A DNA stretch of 64,000 nucleotides from NCBI RefSeq assembly GCF_040718835.1, contig NZ_JBFEFG010000274.1, forward strand, positions 558,001 through 622,000, written 5' to 3'. Source of the DNA: Bremerella sp. JC817 (GTDB taxonomy: Bacteria; Planctomycetota; Planctomycetia; Pirellulales; Pirellulaceae). Shown here in pieces: positions 45,265 to 55,037 of the stretch. The notes under the pieces are model-generated. The model was not told the origin of the DNA, searched no databases, and was given only the letters and a program-made list of their open reading frames with translations. Made by a program: the position numbers and the translations under genes. The stretch's first letter is position 1. Each line of letters opens with the position of its first letter.

Positions 45265-47376
45265 CTACTGCGGCTTGGGGCCCTTCCCAGGCGGCGGATT
45301 GTTCGGCATCGCGTCGCTGATGATGCCCATCGATTCAATCATGGTGTCGTTGGTGATCTCGTTGTGGCTCAGCACAATCAGATCGGGAATGAAGTTCGTG
45401 GTCAGTTGTTTCACAGCGGGTCGAATCTGTGGATTCACCAACACGATCGGTGGCTTACCAATCTCGCGAAGCTTCTCGATCCCCAAAGCAATCGACTTAC
45501 AAGTCATCTCGATTGCCTGAGGACTCATGCGAGCGAAGGCTCCTCGTTCCATATCAATGCCCGAGGCAATACGGTCCTGCATCGCCGGGTCGAGAGGCAC
45601 TACGTAGATGCGGCCTTCTTTGTCGCGGTACTTGGTGCAGATCGTCCGGGCCAGCTTGTGACGGACGAACTCAGTCAGCCATACAGGGTCCTTAGTGCGG
45701 CCGATATGGTCACCCAAGGTTTCCAGAATACGGGCCAGCTGACGAACCGAGACTTCTTCGCGAAGCAGAAGTTGCAGGACGGCCTGCACGTCGCCAACCT
45801 TCATCGCGCCCGGAATTAGCTCGTCGACCACAGCCGGCGAAGTTTCGCGAAGTTCGTCGATCAGGTGTTTCGCCGCGTCGCGGGTCAACAGTTCGTCGGC
45901 ATGCTTCTTAGCGACCCGCTGCAGATGCGTTGCCAAGACCGAAGTTGGCTCGACGATGGTGTAGCCCATCATTTCGGCTTGAGGCCGCATGCCAGGTTCG
46001 ATCCAGACGGCTGGCTGATTGAACGCAGGGTCGCGAGTCCTTTCGCCTGGCAGTTCTCCCTTGGCACCGCCCATGGCAATCGCCAACAGGCCATCGGGAT
46101 AGACGGTATTCTCGGCGACGACGTTGTTGCTGATTTTGATTCGGTATTGGTTCTCGTGCAGCCGCATGTTGTCGCGGATACGAACCTTCGGCAGGATCAA
46201 GCCGATTTCGCTCGCCACGTTCTGCCGCACGCCGGTGATGCGAGGCAGTAAGTCGCCTCCGCGTGCCGGCGCTGCCAAACGCACCAGGCCGACGCCTAGC
46301 TCCATCTCCATCGGATCGACCGTCAAGTAATCCTCGATGCGGTCGTCCTTCTTGGCAGCCTCTTGTTCTTCCTTCTGTTTCTTCTCGACCGCTTCGGTCT
46401 CGGCCTTGGTTTGATCGGTCTGCCCCTTCTTGGTCATCACGGCGATACCCACGCAGCCGGCACCAATGATCAGCAGCGGCAATGTCGGCAGCCCCGAGAA
46501 CACTAGCAGTCCCAGGAAACAGCCTGCGACGCTCAAGGCTTCGGGGCGCGAGAACAGCTGGCGGATGAATTCGACGGGCAGGTTCGATTCTTCCGTGCTA
46601 CGAGTCACCAGCAAACCGGCAGCCAACGAGATCAGAAACGCGGGAACCTGGCTCACCAGACCGTCACCGATCGTCAGCTTGGTATAGACCTGTGCCGCCT
46701 CGAAGACTTCCATTCCCGAGGTCACACCGATGATCAGACCACCGATGATATTGATCAGCGTGATCACGATACCGGCGATGGCATCACCACGGACGAACTT
46801 ACTAGCACCGTCCATGGCCCCGAAGAAGTCGGCCTGCTGCGTGATTTCGGCTCGGCGCTGCTGGGCTTCGATTTCATCGATGATGCCTGCATTGAGGTCG
46901 GCATCGATCGCCATCTGACGACCCGGCATACCATCCAACGCAAAGCGGGCGGCGACTTCACTAATACGGGTCGCACCTTTGGTGATCACCAGAAACTGGA
47001 TGAGCACGATAATAATAAAGATAATGATCCCGACTTCGACCCGGTCGCCGGCGACAAACTCGCCAAAGCTTTGGATCACCCCGCCGGCGGCATCCATCCC
47101 TTCGGAAGCGGCCCCTGTCAAAATTAATCGAGTGGTCGCAACGTTCAAAACGAGCCGAGCCAACGTGGTGGCCAGCAGTAGCGACGGGAAAATATTGAAC
47201 TCGAGCGGGGTCTTCACGTAGATCGTCGTGAGCAGAATGATGACCCCCGCCGTGATGTTGGCGGTCAGCAATAAGTTCATCAACCATGCCGGCAATGGCA
47301 TCAGAATCACCAGCACGCTGGTGATGATACCAATCGGTAAGATGAGGTCCTTGAGTCTGCTGAGACTTAAATCCAC
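45265..47376 (-). CDS. flhA: Flagellar export gate protein FlhA
   Basis: A 703-residue protein. Eight hydrophobic segments fill the N-terminal half, with the conserved cytoplasmic FHIPEP-type loop (TKGATRISEVAARFALDGMPGRQMAIDADLNAGIID). The C-terminal half is the cytoplasmic nonamer ring. FlhA forms the export-gate ring that passes substrates to the membrane channel. It ends GKGPKPQ. Start ATG 47376 (MDLSLSRLKDLILP). It heads the flhA-flhF-flhG run. Confidence 0.95.
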   Translation of the reverse strand: MDLSLSRLKDLILPIGIITSVLVILMPLPAWLMNLLLTANITAGVIILLTTIYVKTPLEFNIFPSLLLATTLARLVLNVATTRLILTGAASEGMDAAGGVIQSFGEFVAGDRVEVGIIIFIIIVLIQFLVITKGATRISEVAARFALDGMPGRQMAIDADLNAGIIDEIEAQQRRAEITQQADFFGAMDGASKFVRGDAIAGIVITLINIIGGLIIGVTSGMEVFEAAQVYTKLTIGDGLVSQVPAFLISLAAGLLVTRSTEESNLPVEFIRQLFSRPEALSVAGCFLGLLVFSGLPTLPLLIIGAGCVGIAVMTKKGQTDQTKAETEAVEKKQKEEQEAAKKDDRIEDYLTVDPMEMELGVGLVRLAAPARGGDLLPRITGVRQNVASEIGLILPKVRIRDNMRLHENQYRIKISNNVVAENTVYPDGLLAIAMGGAKGELPGERTRDPAFNQPAVWIEPGMRPQAEMMGYTIVEPTSVLATHLQRVAKKHADELLTRDAAKHLIDELRETSPAVVDELIPGAMKVGDVQAVLQLLLREEVSVRQLARILETLGDHIGRTKDPVWLTEFVRHKLARTICTKYRDKEGRIYVVPLDPAMQDRIASGIDMERGAFARMSPQAIEMTCKSIALGIEKLREIGKPPIVLVNPQIRPAVKQLTTNFIPDLIVLSHNEITNDTMIESMGIISDAMPNNPPPGKGPKPQ

Positions 47377-47766
47377 GACGATTTGCGATTATTTTTGAGG
47401 TTTGTGTCAAGTTTTCTGCGGCCCGATCCGACATCGAGCGTGGCGAAGATTACTGAAACCCACTTTGGGTGTCTAGAGCGATCAATCGAGTGGAAGTCGT
47501 TGCTCTCAGACGAGTTATCCACGGCCTCGCCTGCTAGCATTTCCGTGCCTTCCTGGCGGCGGTTAGCCCGTGGATGCAGTCCCGTCGACGAAGTTCGCCC
47601 GGGCAAGCCGGTTGCTGGCTTAGGCCTTCACGGCGATTTCCGGGCGCAATCGTCACCCTCGCCAGCACTCCCCATGAGGGGAGCTTCGCTAGTCGATCCG
47701 GCGATTTTGACGTAAACTTCGGTTCCTAAAGACTTAATTCACGCCGCCATCAGGACAACGAGCGAC
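47377..47766. other. 390-base divergent region between flhA and a sulfotransferase gene
   Basis: No gene supported; a reverse-strand frame at 47367-47606 and a plus-strand one at 47383-47715 show no motif and no ribosome site. It should hold the flhA promoter. TTGACA on the reverse strand near 47411 is too close to the possible -10 to be convincing. Confidence 0.4.
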
Positions 47767-48942
47767 TTGAACGCTACATCTTCCGCTGCCGATTCCAAGG
47801 GCCGATCCGACGCTACCGCCGGTGGCAAGAAGCCCAAAGCCAACAGCTATCCCTGGTACAGTCCGCGGGTTTGGCATGGCATGCGGTTTGGTACCTGGTC
47901 GAAGCTGGTTCTCCAGAATCAATGCAAGATCCATCCGTTCAAGCTTGGCCTGGCAGCCACAGCGACGCTGTTTTCGATCAATAACAGCCTCAGCTATCAA
48001 CTGCAGAACCTGATCTTCGGCAAGAAGATCCGCGAGGCGAAGATCGAAGCCCCGATCTTCATTCTGGGACATTGGCGAAGCGGCACCACGCTGCTGCACG
48101 AACTAATGTCTTCCGACGATCGGTACGCGACTCCCAGCACCATCCAGTGCTTTGCTCCTTGCTTGTTCCTGAACTACGGGCCAATCATCCAGAAGTACTT
48201 CAGCTTCTTCATGCCCCGCAATCGCCCGATGGACAACATGACCATGGGGTGGGACAAACCGCAGGAAGATGAATTCGCCGTGCTGAACCTGGGAAAGATG
48301 TCCCCCTACATTCGCATGGCCTTCCCCAACAACGCGAAGCCAGATCCAGACTTCCTCGATTTAGCCGCTGTGCCGGAAAAAGACCGCGAAGAGTGGCTCG
48401 ACACGCTCGACTTGTTCATGCGGATGGTGATCGTTCAGGAAAAGAAGCCTTTGATCCTGAAGTCTCCTACCCATACCGGCCGTATTGGCGAGCTTGCCCA
48501 GCGCTACCCAGACGCCAAGTTTATCCATATTGCCCGAGATCCGTACGACGTCTTCGCGTCGACGGTCCGCTTGTGGAACACGATGGACGAAGTTCAATCG
48601 TTCCAGTTCTCGAAAGATGACTACCGCGAGTATGTCTTCGATTGCTTCGAGCGGATGTATGCCGCCTACGATCGGGGCCTGGCAACCGTCCCGCAGGATC
48701 GTGTCTGCCAGATTCGTTACGAAGATCTGGTCGCTGACCCGATGGCCGTGATCGGCAAGATCTATGGCGAACTGGGGCTCGATGGCCTCGACAAGGTCGA
48801 ACCAGGCGTCCGGGCCTACGCCGAGCGTACCAAAGACTTCCGCCGCAACCGTCACACCATGGACGATGCGACCCGCCAAGAGATCCAGCGACGCTGGCGA
48901 GGTTACTTCGAGGCGAACGGATACCCGCTCGACGAGGTTTAG
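47767..48942 (+). CDS. PAPS-dependent sulfotransferase
   Basis: A 391-residue protein with the 5'-phosphosulfate loop GHWRSGTTLLHELM and the 3'-phosphate-binding segment KFIHIARDPYDVFAS, the two PAPS-binding sites of the sulfotransferase fold. KSPTHTGRIGEL lies between them. It transfers sulfate to a carbohydrate, lipid or other acceptor. It starts at TTG 47767, because no in-frame ATG precedes the conserved part. It lies between two flagellar blocks on the opposite strand, with no obvious functional tie. Confidence 0.85.
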   Translation: MNATSSAADSKGRSDATAGGKKPKANSYPWYSPRVWHGMRFGTWSKLVLQNQCKIHPFKLGLAATATLFSINNSLSYQLQNLIFGKKIREAKIEAPIFILGHWRSGTTLLHELMSSDDRYATPSTIQCFAPCLFLNYGPIIQKYFSFFMPRNRPMDNMTMGWDKPQEDEFAVLNLGKMSPYIRMAFPNNAKPDPDFLDLAAVPEKDREEWLDTLDLFMRMVIVQEKKPLILKSPTHTGRIGELAQRYPDAKFIHIARDPYDVFASTVRLWNTMDEVQSFQFSKDDYREYVFDCFERMYAAYDRGLATVPQDRVCQIRYEDLVADPMAVIGKIYGELGLDGLDKVEPGVRAYAERTKDFRRNRHTMDDATRQEIQRRWRGYFEANGYPLDEV

Positions 48943-49051
48943 TCCGGAAATCCGACTTGGGGGAAACAGCCTATTTTCGCTAGAATAGCAAGTCACCGAT
49001 CGATTAGGTTTACCCCGCAAACGCCGAGTTGGGACGGGAAAGGACGCCCGG

Positions 49052-50983
49052 ATGCATTTGCTGTTCGATATTCTGTACGCCGCCCATGCCAATGGGACGC
49101 ACCACAAGCTGGCCATGGATGCTTTGAACCATCTGACTAGCGATCAGGCCGATCGGCGCCGCAATATCTTCTTGAAGCATCACGAGGCTTACCTTCGCGG
49201 ATCGAAAGATCCGGATAAGAAGTTCAAAGACTTCCGCAATCACGTTTTGCATGTCTCGCAAAACTACTGGGGTGGCGCGGAGAAAGCCGCTCGCAAATGG
49301 TACGACACGCTGGTCGAATCGATTCGCAGTGGTAACTGGAGCGAAGTCGCTTATAACGCTGGCGTGCTTTCTCATTATTACTCGGACCCGATCATGCCGT
49401 TTCATACCGCGCAGTCGGAAGCGGAGAACAACATTCACCGAGCTGCTGAGTGGAGCATCAGTTGCTCGTACGATCGGCTTCGAGCCACGGCCGAGCTACG
49501 CGGGTTGCCGGCCGTTCGCGTTCCGAGCGGTTCCGACTGGCTCGAGAGAATGGTCCGCGATGGGGCCGAGAAATCGCACAAGCACTACCAGACGCTGATC
49601 GACCACTACAACTTCAAACTTGGTCGTCGCAATCCACCGCGCGGGCTCGATGTCGTTTGTCGCGATCTGGTCGCCGAGCTTCTAGGGCATGCGATCGCTG
49701 GCATCGCCAAGATTTTGACTCGAGCCTTCGAGGAAGCCGCCACCGAACCGCCTGCCGTTTTTCTGGTGGTTGAAACGGTCTTCGCGACCCTTGAGATGCC
49801 GATCCAGTGGGTCACCAACCGCATGGAGAACGCCGAGCAAGCCGAAGAAGTCAAACGGATGTTCCGCGAGTACCAGAAGTGCGGCAAAGTCGAGAAGTAC
49901 CTGCCGGAAGACGTCCGAACCGTTCGAGACGAACTGTTCGAAGCCATGAATCCCGATAAGGTTGCCGAGCAATCAGGCACACCGCTATACGAAGTACCGC
50001 AGCTCCCCGAAGTCAGCCTTTCGAGCTTGCGGCTGGCCGGGACACCGAAGGCTGCATCGATTAAACCGACGGCTCCCAAGGCAAAGCCCAAACCAAAGGT
50101 CGAAGAAGAACCTGCCCAGCCACGGATTTCGATTCCCTTGCCCTCGGTGGAAGAAGAGCCGCCCAAGGTCGAGCCGAAATCGGTCGCTGCCGAGAAGAAG
50201 CCAGCCGCTGAAAAGCCTCTCCCCGAGCCGCCTCGCGAAGAGACCGTCGAGCGAAAAGAGGAGTTTCATCCAACCAAGGGCGTGACCATTCGCCCGAAGC
50301 TAAAGAGCGACGAACCGGACGACGAAGAGTTGCCAGTTCACTCCGATCCTCGGCCCGCCAAACGCAACCGCATCAATCTGCGTGTGTCGGAACCCGAGCT
50401 CGACGAGGACGAATCGGCGGAAGCTCCTAGGCCAGAACCATCGCGGCCGATGCCGAATCCTGGCACCAAGCCTACGCACCAGGCATCGGAGACGGTTCGA
50501 GCTGATCGAGCGATTCAAGAGAAGAAGCCGGTCGAAGATTCGACGCTGAAGTTTTACCTCAACTGGGAAGACGACGTCGTCGATGCCCCTTCCATCGGCA
50601 ACAAGACCGCCAAGCGTTTGACCGCGGTTGGCATCCGCACGGTGGCTCAGTTGATTTCCGCCGATCCTAAAGCGGTCGCTCCCAAGCTGAAGGCAAAACA
50701 CATCACACCGAAGTTGTTCGCCGAGTGGCAAGCCCAAGCCGAATTGGCCTATCGCATCCCGATGCTTCGCGGGCACGACGCTCAACTGTTGACCGCTTGC
50801 GGCTACGAGGCTCCGGAAGATGTCGCGAGGGCTTCGGCGAAACAGTTGCTGGACGAAGTCGCGCAGTTCGCCGAAACGAACGAAGGACAACGGATCATCC
50901 GTAGTAGCAATCCGCCCGACCTGGCCGAGGTTACGAATTGGATTGCGTGGGCGAAAAAGGCTCGTCGCTCGCAAGCAGCCTAA
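49052..50983 (+). CDS. Zinc-dependent phospholipase C-like domain fused to helix-hairpin-helix domain
   Basis: A 643-residue protein with an unusual fusion. Residues 1-250 resemble zinc-dependent phospholipase C / P1-nuclease-fold proteins: HGTHHKLAMDALNHL-like start, NHVLHVSQNYWGG, and GVLSHYYSDPIMPFHT with His and Asp ligands. A proline/lysine/glutamate-rich linker runs from about 330 to 500. The C-terminal region (about 525-640) reads IGNKTAKRLTAVGIRTVAQLISADPKAVAPKL, a DUF4332-like helix-hairpin-helix domain. Function unknown. The N-terminus lacks a signal peptide. Confidence 0.72.
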   Translation: MHLLFDILYAAHANGTHHKLAMDALNHLTSDQADRRRNIFLKHHEAYLRGSKDPDKKFKDFRNHVLHVSQNYWGGAEKAARKWYDTLVESIRSGNWSEVAYNAGVLSHYYSDPIMPFHTAQSEAENNIHRAAEWSISCSYDRLRATAELRGLPAVRVPSGSDWLERMVRDGAEKSHKHYQTLIDHYNFKLGRRNPPRGLDVVCRDLVAELLGHAIAGIAKILTRAFEEAATEPPAVFLVVETVFATLEMPIQWVTNRMENAEQAEEVKRMFREYQKCGKVEKYLPEDVRTVRDELFEAMNPDKVAEQSGTPLYEVPQLPEVSLSSLRLAGTPKAASIKPTAPKAKPKPKVEEEPAQPRISIPLPSVEEEPPKVEPKSVAAEKKPAAEKPLPEPPREETVERKEEFHPTKGVTIRPKLKSDEPDDEELPVHSDPRPAKRNRINLRVSEPELDEDESAEAPRPEPSRPMPNPGTKPTHQASETVRADRAIQEKKPVEDSTLKFYLNWEDDVVDAPSIGNKTAKRLTAVGIRTVAQLISADPKAVAPKLKAKHITPKLFAEWQAQAELAYRIPMLRGHDAQLLTACGYEAPEDVARASAKQLLDEVAQFAETNEGQRIIRSSNPPDLAEVTNWIAWAKKARRSQAA

Positions 50984-51000
50984 AGAAGCAGCCTGTTCGC

Positions 51001-52110
51001 TTACGCTGCCCTGCCCCGGTCTCGGTCGGCTTGTTCCAGATCGGCCATCGTCGGCAGCTGCTTCCCTTGCAGTTCATAGACATAACGCAGCACTTCGGCG
51101 ACGGCCGCGTAGCGATCGGCCGGCACAGGATGCCCAATCTCAGCCTCTTGATAAAGTGCTCGGGCAAGTTCTTTGCGTTCCACGACCGGAATGTTGTTTT
51201 CGAGAGCAAGGCGTCGGATTCGCTGGGCCACAGTCCCGGCCCCTTTGGCCACGACCACGGGCGCCGACATTTCATAAGGGTCGTACTTCAAAGCGATCGC
51301 CAACTCGGTGGGATTGGTCACCACGACGTCCGCTTTCGGGATATCGCTTGCCATGCGGCTCATGGCCAACTGCCGCGCCACCTGACGACGCCGAGCGACC
51401 ACTTGCGGATCCCCCTGCATCGATTTGATTTCTTCGCGAATCTCTTCCTTGGTCATCATCAAGTCTTGTTCTTGCTTCCAGACCTGGTAGCCGTAGTCGA
51501 GAATCGCCAGGATCACTAACGCGATCGCAATCTTCATCGAGGTCCATAGCGCAGTATCCAGCAGATAGCTGGCCACCTCAATCGTGCTCATCGCCGACAG
51601 ACCAAGGATCGTTTCCATCTCGAAGTACAACGTCACGCAGGCCACTACCGAAACGATAATCACCTTGCCGATGCCGAAGAGCAGCTTCATCAGGTTCGTT
51701 AGCGAGAACATGCGTTGGATGCCAGACGCCGGATTGATGCGGCTCCAGTCGAAGCCTACCTTATCCGGCAGAAACAACACGCCTGACTGCATCATGTTGA
51801 TCGCGATTGCGGCGATGAACAAAATGACCAGCATCGGTACCATAACCATCGACATCCGCCAGATCGCGGTCGCGGTGTGGTTCGTGGCCCACAATTCAGA
51901 AGGGTTCAAAGGTGGGACGGTCCCGAGTTCGTCACGGGTAAACTGCCCCAGGAAGTCGACGATATCGCGACCGAGATACATCAGCGATCCCAGGGCGACC
52001 GCCAGCATTACCGCCGAGATCAGATCCTGGCTCTTCGGGATCTGCCCCTTCTCGCGCGCTTGATCGCGCCGGTGCTGGGTTGCTTCTTCTGTTTTTTCTT
52101 GGTCCGACAT
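51001..52110 (-). CDS. flhB: Flagellar export protein FlhB with variant cleavage motif
   Basis: A 369-residue protein. It begins MSDQEKTEEATQHRRDQAREKGQIPKSQDL (FlhB/YscU family), has four hydrophobic segments, and ends with the cytoplasmic domain. The autocleavage motif, NPTH in most FlhB, is NPTE here (VVVTNPTELAIALKYDP). FlhB works as the substrate-specificity switch from hook to filament export. It starts three bases before the fliR stop, on the reverse strand, and is the last gene of the fli run. Confidence 0.92.
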   Translation of the reverse strand: MSDQEKTEEATQHRRDQAREKGQIPKSQDLISAVMLAVALGSLMYLGRDIVDFLGQFTRDELGTVPPLNPSELWATNHTATAIWRMSMVMVPMLVILFIAAIAINMMQSGVLFLPDKVGFDWSRINPASGIQRMFSLTNLMKLLFGIGKVIIVSVVACVTLYFEMETILGLSAMSTIEVASYLLDTALWTSMKIAIALVILAILDYGYQVWKQEQDLMMTKEEIREEIKSMQGDPQVVARRRQVARQLAMSRMASDIPKADVVVTNPTELAIALKYDPYEMSAPVVVAKGAGTVAQRIRRLALENNIPVVERKELARALYQEAEIGHPVPADRYAAVAEVLRYVYELQGKQLPTMADLEQADRDRGRAA

Positions 52111-52113
52111 GGC

Positions 52114-52917
52114 CTAGTTCTTCGCTGCCTCGACGGACGTATGAAACATCGATCGAATATTATCGACTGTCGGTTCGACCGAACCCTGGAAGATCCACAC
52201 CACGCTACCAATGGTCAGCATGACAAATGCCATTAGCAGCATTGTGTTCATGCTGAAACCAACCGCCATCAGGTTCAATTGCGGGAGCGTTCGACTGATG
52301 ACGCCCATCACCAACACGCCGACCAGCAGCGCGACCGTTCCGGGTGCGGCCGCCTGAACGCCCAACATCAGCGAGTTCGCCAACGTTTCGCGAATGACAT
52401 GCACCAGTTGCACGTCGACGGCGGCAATCCCTGGGGGAATCTCGGTGAAGGTGCCCAGCAGGGCCGACATCAAAAAACGATGCCCACCGATCACCAGGAA
52501 CACGGCCAACACGACCAAATCGAAAATGATCGCCAGCATCGGCACGTTGTCGTCGAATGCCGGGTTGAAGACGTCGGCAATCGAAAGACCACCGATCTGT
52601 CCCAGCAACTGACCGGTCATCTGCACGCCGGCAAAGAGAATCTTAATCCCCAGCCCGAGCGACAAGCCGATCAACAGCTCGCCGACCATAATCAGAAGCA
52701 GGTTCGCCGCGTTGCCGGGCTCGGGAAAGTCATAGTCCCAAAAGACAGGCGTCAGCATCAGCGAGATGGCGACCGCCAGGAACGATTTGATTTGGATCGG
52801 AGCATAGCTCGCTCCCAGCACCGGCGCCGTTGCCACCAGTCCACCGACTCGCGTCACGATTGCCGCGAAAATCAGCAGTTGTTCCAGGCTCGGTTCCAGA
52901 TACCGGAGCAATTCCAT
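52114..52917 (-). CDS. fliR: Flagellar export protein FliR
   Basis: A 267-residue protein with about six hydrophobic segments. MELLRYLEPSLEQLLIFAAIVTRVGGLVATAPVLGA is the FliR start, and PLGTVALLVGVLVMGVISRTLPQLNLMAVGF the conserved C-terminal part (variants noted: AAPGTVALLVG). I start at the ATG 52917; a frame extending to 53169 overlaps fliQ and is not coding. It follows fliQ by 23 bases. Confidence 0.93.
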   Translation of the reverse strand: MELLRYLEPSLEQLLIFAAIVTRVGGLVATAPVLGASYAPIQIKSFLAVAISLMLTPVFWDYDFPEPGNAANLLLIMVGELLIGLSLGLGIKILFAGVQMTGQLLGQIGGLSIADVFNPAFDDNVPMLAIIFDLVVLAVFLVIGGHRFLMSALLGTFTEIPPGIAAVDVQLVHVIRETLANSLMLGVQAAAPGTVALLVGVLVMGVISRTLPQLNLMAVGFSMNTMLLMAFVMLTIGSVVWIFQGSVEPTVDNIRSMFHTSVEAAKN

Positions 52918-52940
52918 GTCACGCCCCCTTCCGCCTGCAA

Positions 52941-53216
52941 TTAACCACCCGCGATTCGATCGGGGATGTGGCTGAACAATTCGATGCTGTAGCTCGCCAA
53001 CTTCTGAAAGAGCCAAGGCAAGGTGAATGCCAGGGTGATCGCCATCGCCAGGATCTTCGGGACAAACGACACCGTTTGGTCCTGGACCTGGGTCAAAGCC
53101 TGCAGAAAACCGATCAGCAGACCAACCACCATCCCGACAATCAGCACCGGGGCACCAATGATCAGGCACATCGTCATCGCCTGACGGGTAAGATCGATTG
53201 TCGTTTGCGCATCCAT
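52941..53216 (-). CDS. fliQ: Flagellar export protein FliQ
   Basis: A 91-residue protein of two hydrophobic helices, MDAQTTIDLTRQAMTMCLIIGAPVLIVGMVVGLLIGFLQALTQVQDQT and a second one around ILAMAITLAFTLPWLFQKL. This is FliQ in size and sequence. It forms the export gate with FliP and FliR. It follows fliP by 15 bases. Confidence 0.94.
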   Translation of the reverse strand: MDAQTTIDLTRQAMTMCLIIGAPVLIVGMVVGLLIGFLQALTQVQDQTVSFVPKILAMAITLAFTLPWLFQKLASYSIELFSHIPDRIAGG

Positions 53217-53231
53217 GCGGCGAGGCTTTCG

Positions 53232-54152
53232 TTAAAGGGTGGGGGCAAAGCTTTGCATTAACATGCCGACAATCAGCGTCCAGCCATCGACCAGCACGAA
53301 CAGCAAGATTTTGAACGGCAACGAGATCATCACCGGCGGCAACATCATCATCCCCATCGAGATCGTCACGCTGGCGATCACAATGTCTAGAATCAAAAAC
53401 GGCAGGTAGATCTGAAAGCCAATCAGGAAGGCAGTTTTCAATTCACTCAGCATGAAGGCAGGTACAAGCGCCTGCAGCGGAACGTCGTCGTACGACTTGG
53501 GTTCGCCGATTTCTTCGCGAGTTTTCTTCGGTAGGAACTCGTAGAACATCCAGACATCGTCGCTATTACCGGCGATATCGATCTGCTTCGACATGAAGCG
53601 GCGAATCGGCAGGACACCCCGTTCCCAAGCTTCGTCAGGCCCTGGGGCACCGGTCACCGGGTCGTCCTCCGCGAACAGTTTGAATGGCTGTCCGGTGGCA
53701 GGATTAATTTCCTGACGCGTGTAAGGACCGATCGCCTCGTGGTAAACCTCTTGCCAGTACGGATGCATGACCATGAAGGTCATGAACATCGCCAGCGCCG
53801 TAATCACCTGGCTTGGCGGCAACTGCTGCGTGCCGATTGCTTGTCGCAAAAGCCCCAGCACGATCGTGATGCGAATGAAGCTGGTCGTCATGATCAGCAG
53901 CGCTGGAGCGATACTGATCACGGTCAACAGCACCATGATTTGAATCGTGCTGGAAAGTCCTTCAGGACTGGTCCAATGCTCTGGTCCCGCTTTGACGAAG
54001 TCGCTCAGGTCTTCGACTTCTTTCTGTACCGGACGATCGAGCGGCGACTCGATCAGCATGTCGGGGATCGACGTGCCATTCTGACCCAGCGCGATCGAAT
54101 CGAGCGAAAGTGTTCCCAGCAGAGCAATGGCGATCAGCAGCAAGGTTCGCAT
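53232..54152 (-). CDS. fliP: Flagellar export protein FliP (enlarged loop)
   Basis: A 306-residue protein, longer than the usual 240-250. It has a signal-like N-terminus ([21 protein letters not shown]), then [37 protein letters not shown] (FliP signature) and the C-terminal [33 protein letters not shown]. The extra length sits in a polar loop between about 165 and 230. The ATG at 54152 is chosen; a longer frame to 54326 lies inside fliO. Stop of fliO overlaps within three bases. Confidence 0.92.
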   Translation of the reverse strand: MRTLLLIAIALLGTLSLDSIALGQNGTSIPDMLIESPLDRPVQKEVEDLSDFVKAGPEHWTSPEGLSSTIQIMVLLTVISIAPALLIMTTSFIRITIVLGLLRQAIGTQQLPPSQVITALAMFMTFMVMHPYWQEVYHEAIGPYTRQEINPATGQPFKLFAEDDPVTGAPGPDEAWERGVLPIRRFMSKQIDIAGNSDDVWMFYEFLPKKTREEIGEPKSYDDVPLQALVPAFMLSELKTAFLIGFQIYLPFLILDIVIASVTISMGMMMLPPVMISLPFKILLFVLVDGWTLIVGMLMQSFAPTL

Positions 54153-54154
54153 CG

Positions 54155-54844
54155 TTAAGCCTCCAGGAATCCGCGAGTTGGCTTGTGTCCCATCTGCGTC
54201 AACACTTCCTGAAAGGTCGCCGTCATGCTGCCCGGCGAGTCTTGACGAATGATCGTCAACAGGCGTTCGACTTCGGTCGGGTCGGTGATCTCGGTCAGCG
54301 TTTCGACGCTGCTGGAAGTGACACACAGCAGCAGCAGTTTCTGACCCACGCGAACGAGTTCGAGTTGCTGCTTGCCGCTGAGTTGGCTCTTACCGAGGAC
54401 TTGCAGAATCTCTTTGGAAAGCCGGGTCGAGCCAGGCTTCATGTTCTTCTTACCAACCCAGGCAAACACCAGAAACAAGCCAACCACCACGAACAAGCTG
54501 GCCGCGATGCTGGCGGTTTGGTTGCCTTTGAAATTGAATGAGGGCAACGACATCGATTCCGCAGGGGTGTCGTTGCGCTTCGGCAATGGCAACGGTTCGC
54601 CAGCCTGAGGAAGTTCGGCGACGACTGGTTGAGCGTGGCCGGCCTGCTCAGGAGGAAGCTGCTCGACATGCAGGGCCTGAGCCAACGGAGGAAATTCGGC
54701 CGGCATCTGTTGCTGCTGTTCGCGAATCTGAAGAGGACGATTCGGCGGTACCTGCGAGCCGGCGTAATCGTTCCCCACGACTATGTTCGACCAGGTCAAC
54801 GACACCAGCAACGCCAGACACCCGCCCAGGATTCCGTTCCGCAT
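54155..54844 (-). CDS. fliO: Flagellar biosynthesis protein FliO
   Basis: A 229-residue protein with a signal-type N-terminus ([18 protein letters not shown]), a Pro/Gln/Glu-rich periplasmic region, a membrane helix ([20 protein letters not shown]), and a cytoplasmic C-terminal domain ([21 protein letters not shown]) typical of FliO. FliO helps assemble FliP. I use ATG 54844 with GGAAG about 9 bases upstream; an extended frame reaches 54931. It precedes fliP in the run. Confidence 0.85.
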   Translation of the reverse strand: MRNGILGGCLALLVSLTWSNIVVGNDYAGSQVPPNRPLQIREQQQQMPAEFPPLAQALHVEQLPPEQAGHAQPVVAELPQAGEPLPLPKRNDTPAESMSLPSFNFKGNQTASIAASLFVVVGLFLVFAWVGKKNMKPGSTRLSKEILQVLGKSQLSGKQQLELVRVGQKLLLLCVTSSSVETLTEITDPTEVERLLTIIRQDSPGSMTATFQEVLTQMGHKPTRGFLEA

Positions 54845-55037
54845 GAAAATCTTCCCGATATTCCTCAAGTCGCCGAAGCGATCAGGCCGAAAAAGATAGT
54901 GGGGAGTTAGCTTCCTGCCGCCTCCCATCACCCGCTCGAAAACGAGGGGTGTGGCATCTTAGGAACTGGGGCGACTTGGCTCAAGACGAATCCGAGAGAC
55001 TGGCTGGCCGATTCTGCTAGCAAATGGCGATTGTCAC

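Noticed and set aside
47367..47715. Short frames between flhA and the sulfotransferase gene as small genes
   Set aside because: No ribosome site or motif, and they overlap the start of flhA or lie in a likely promoter region.
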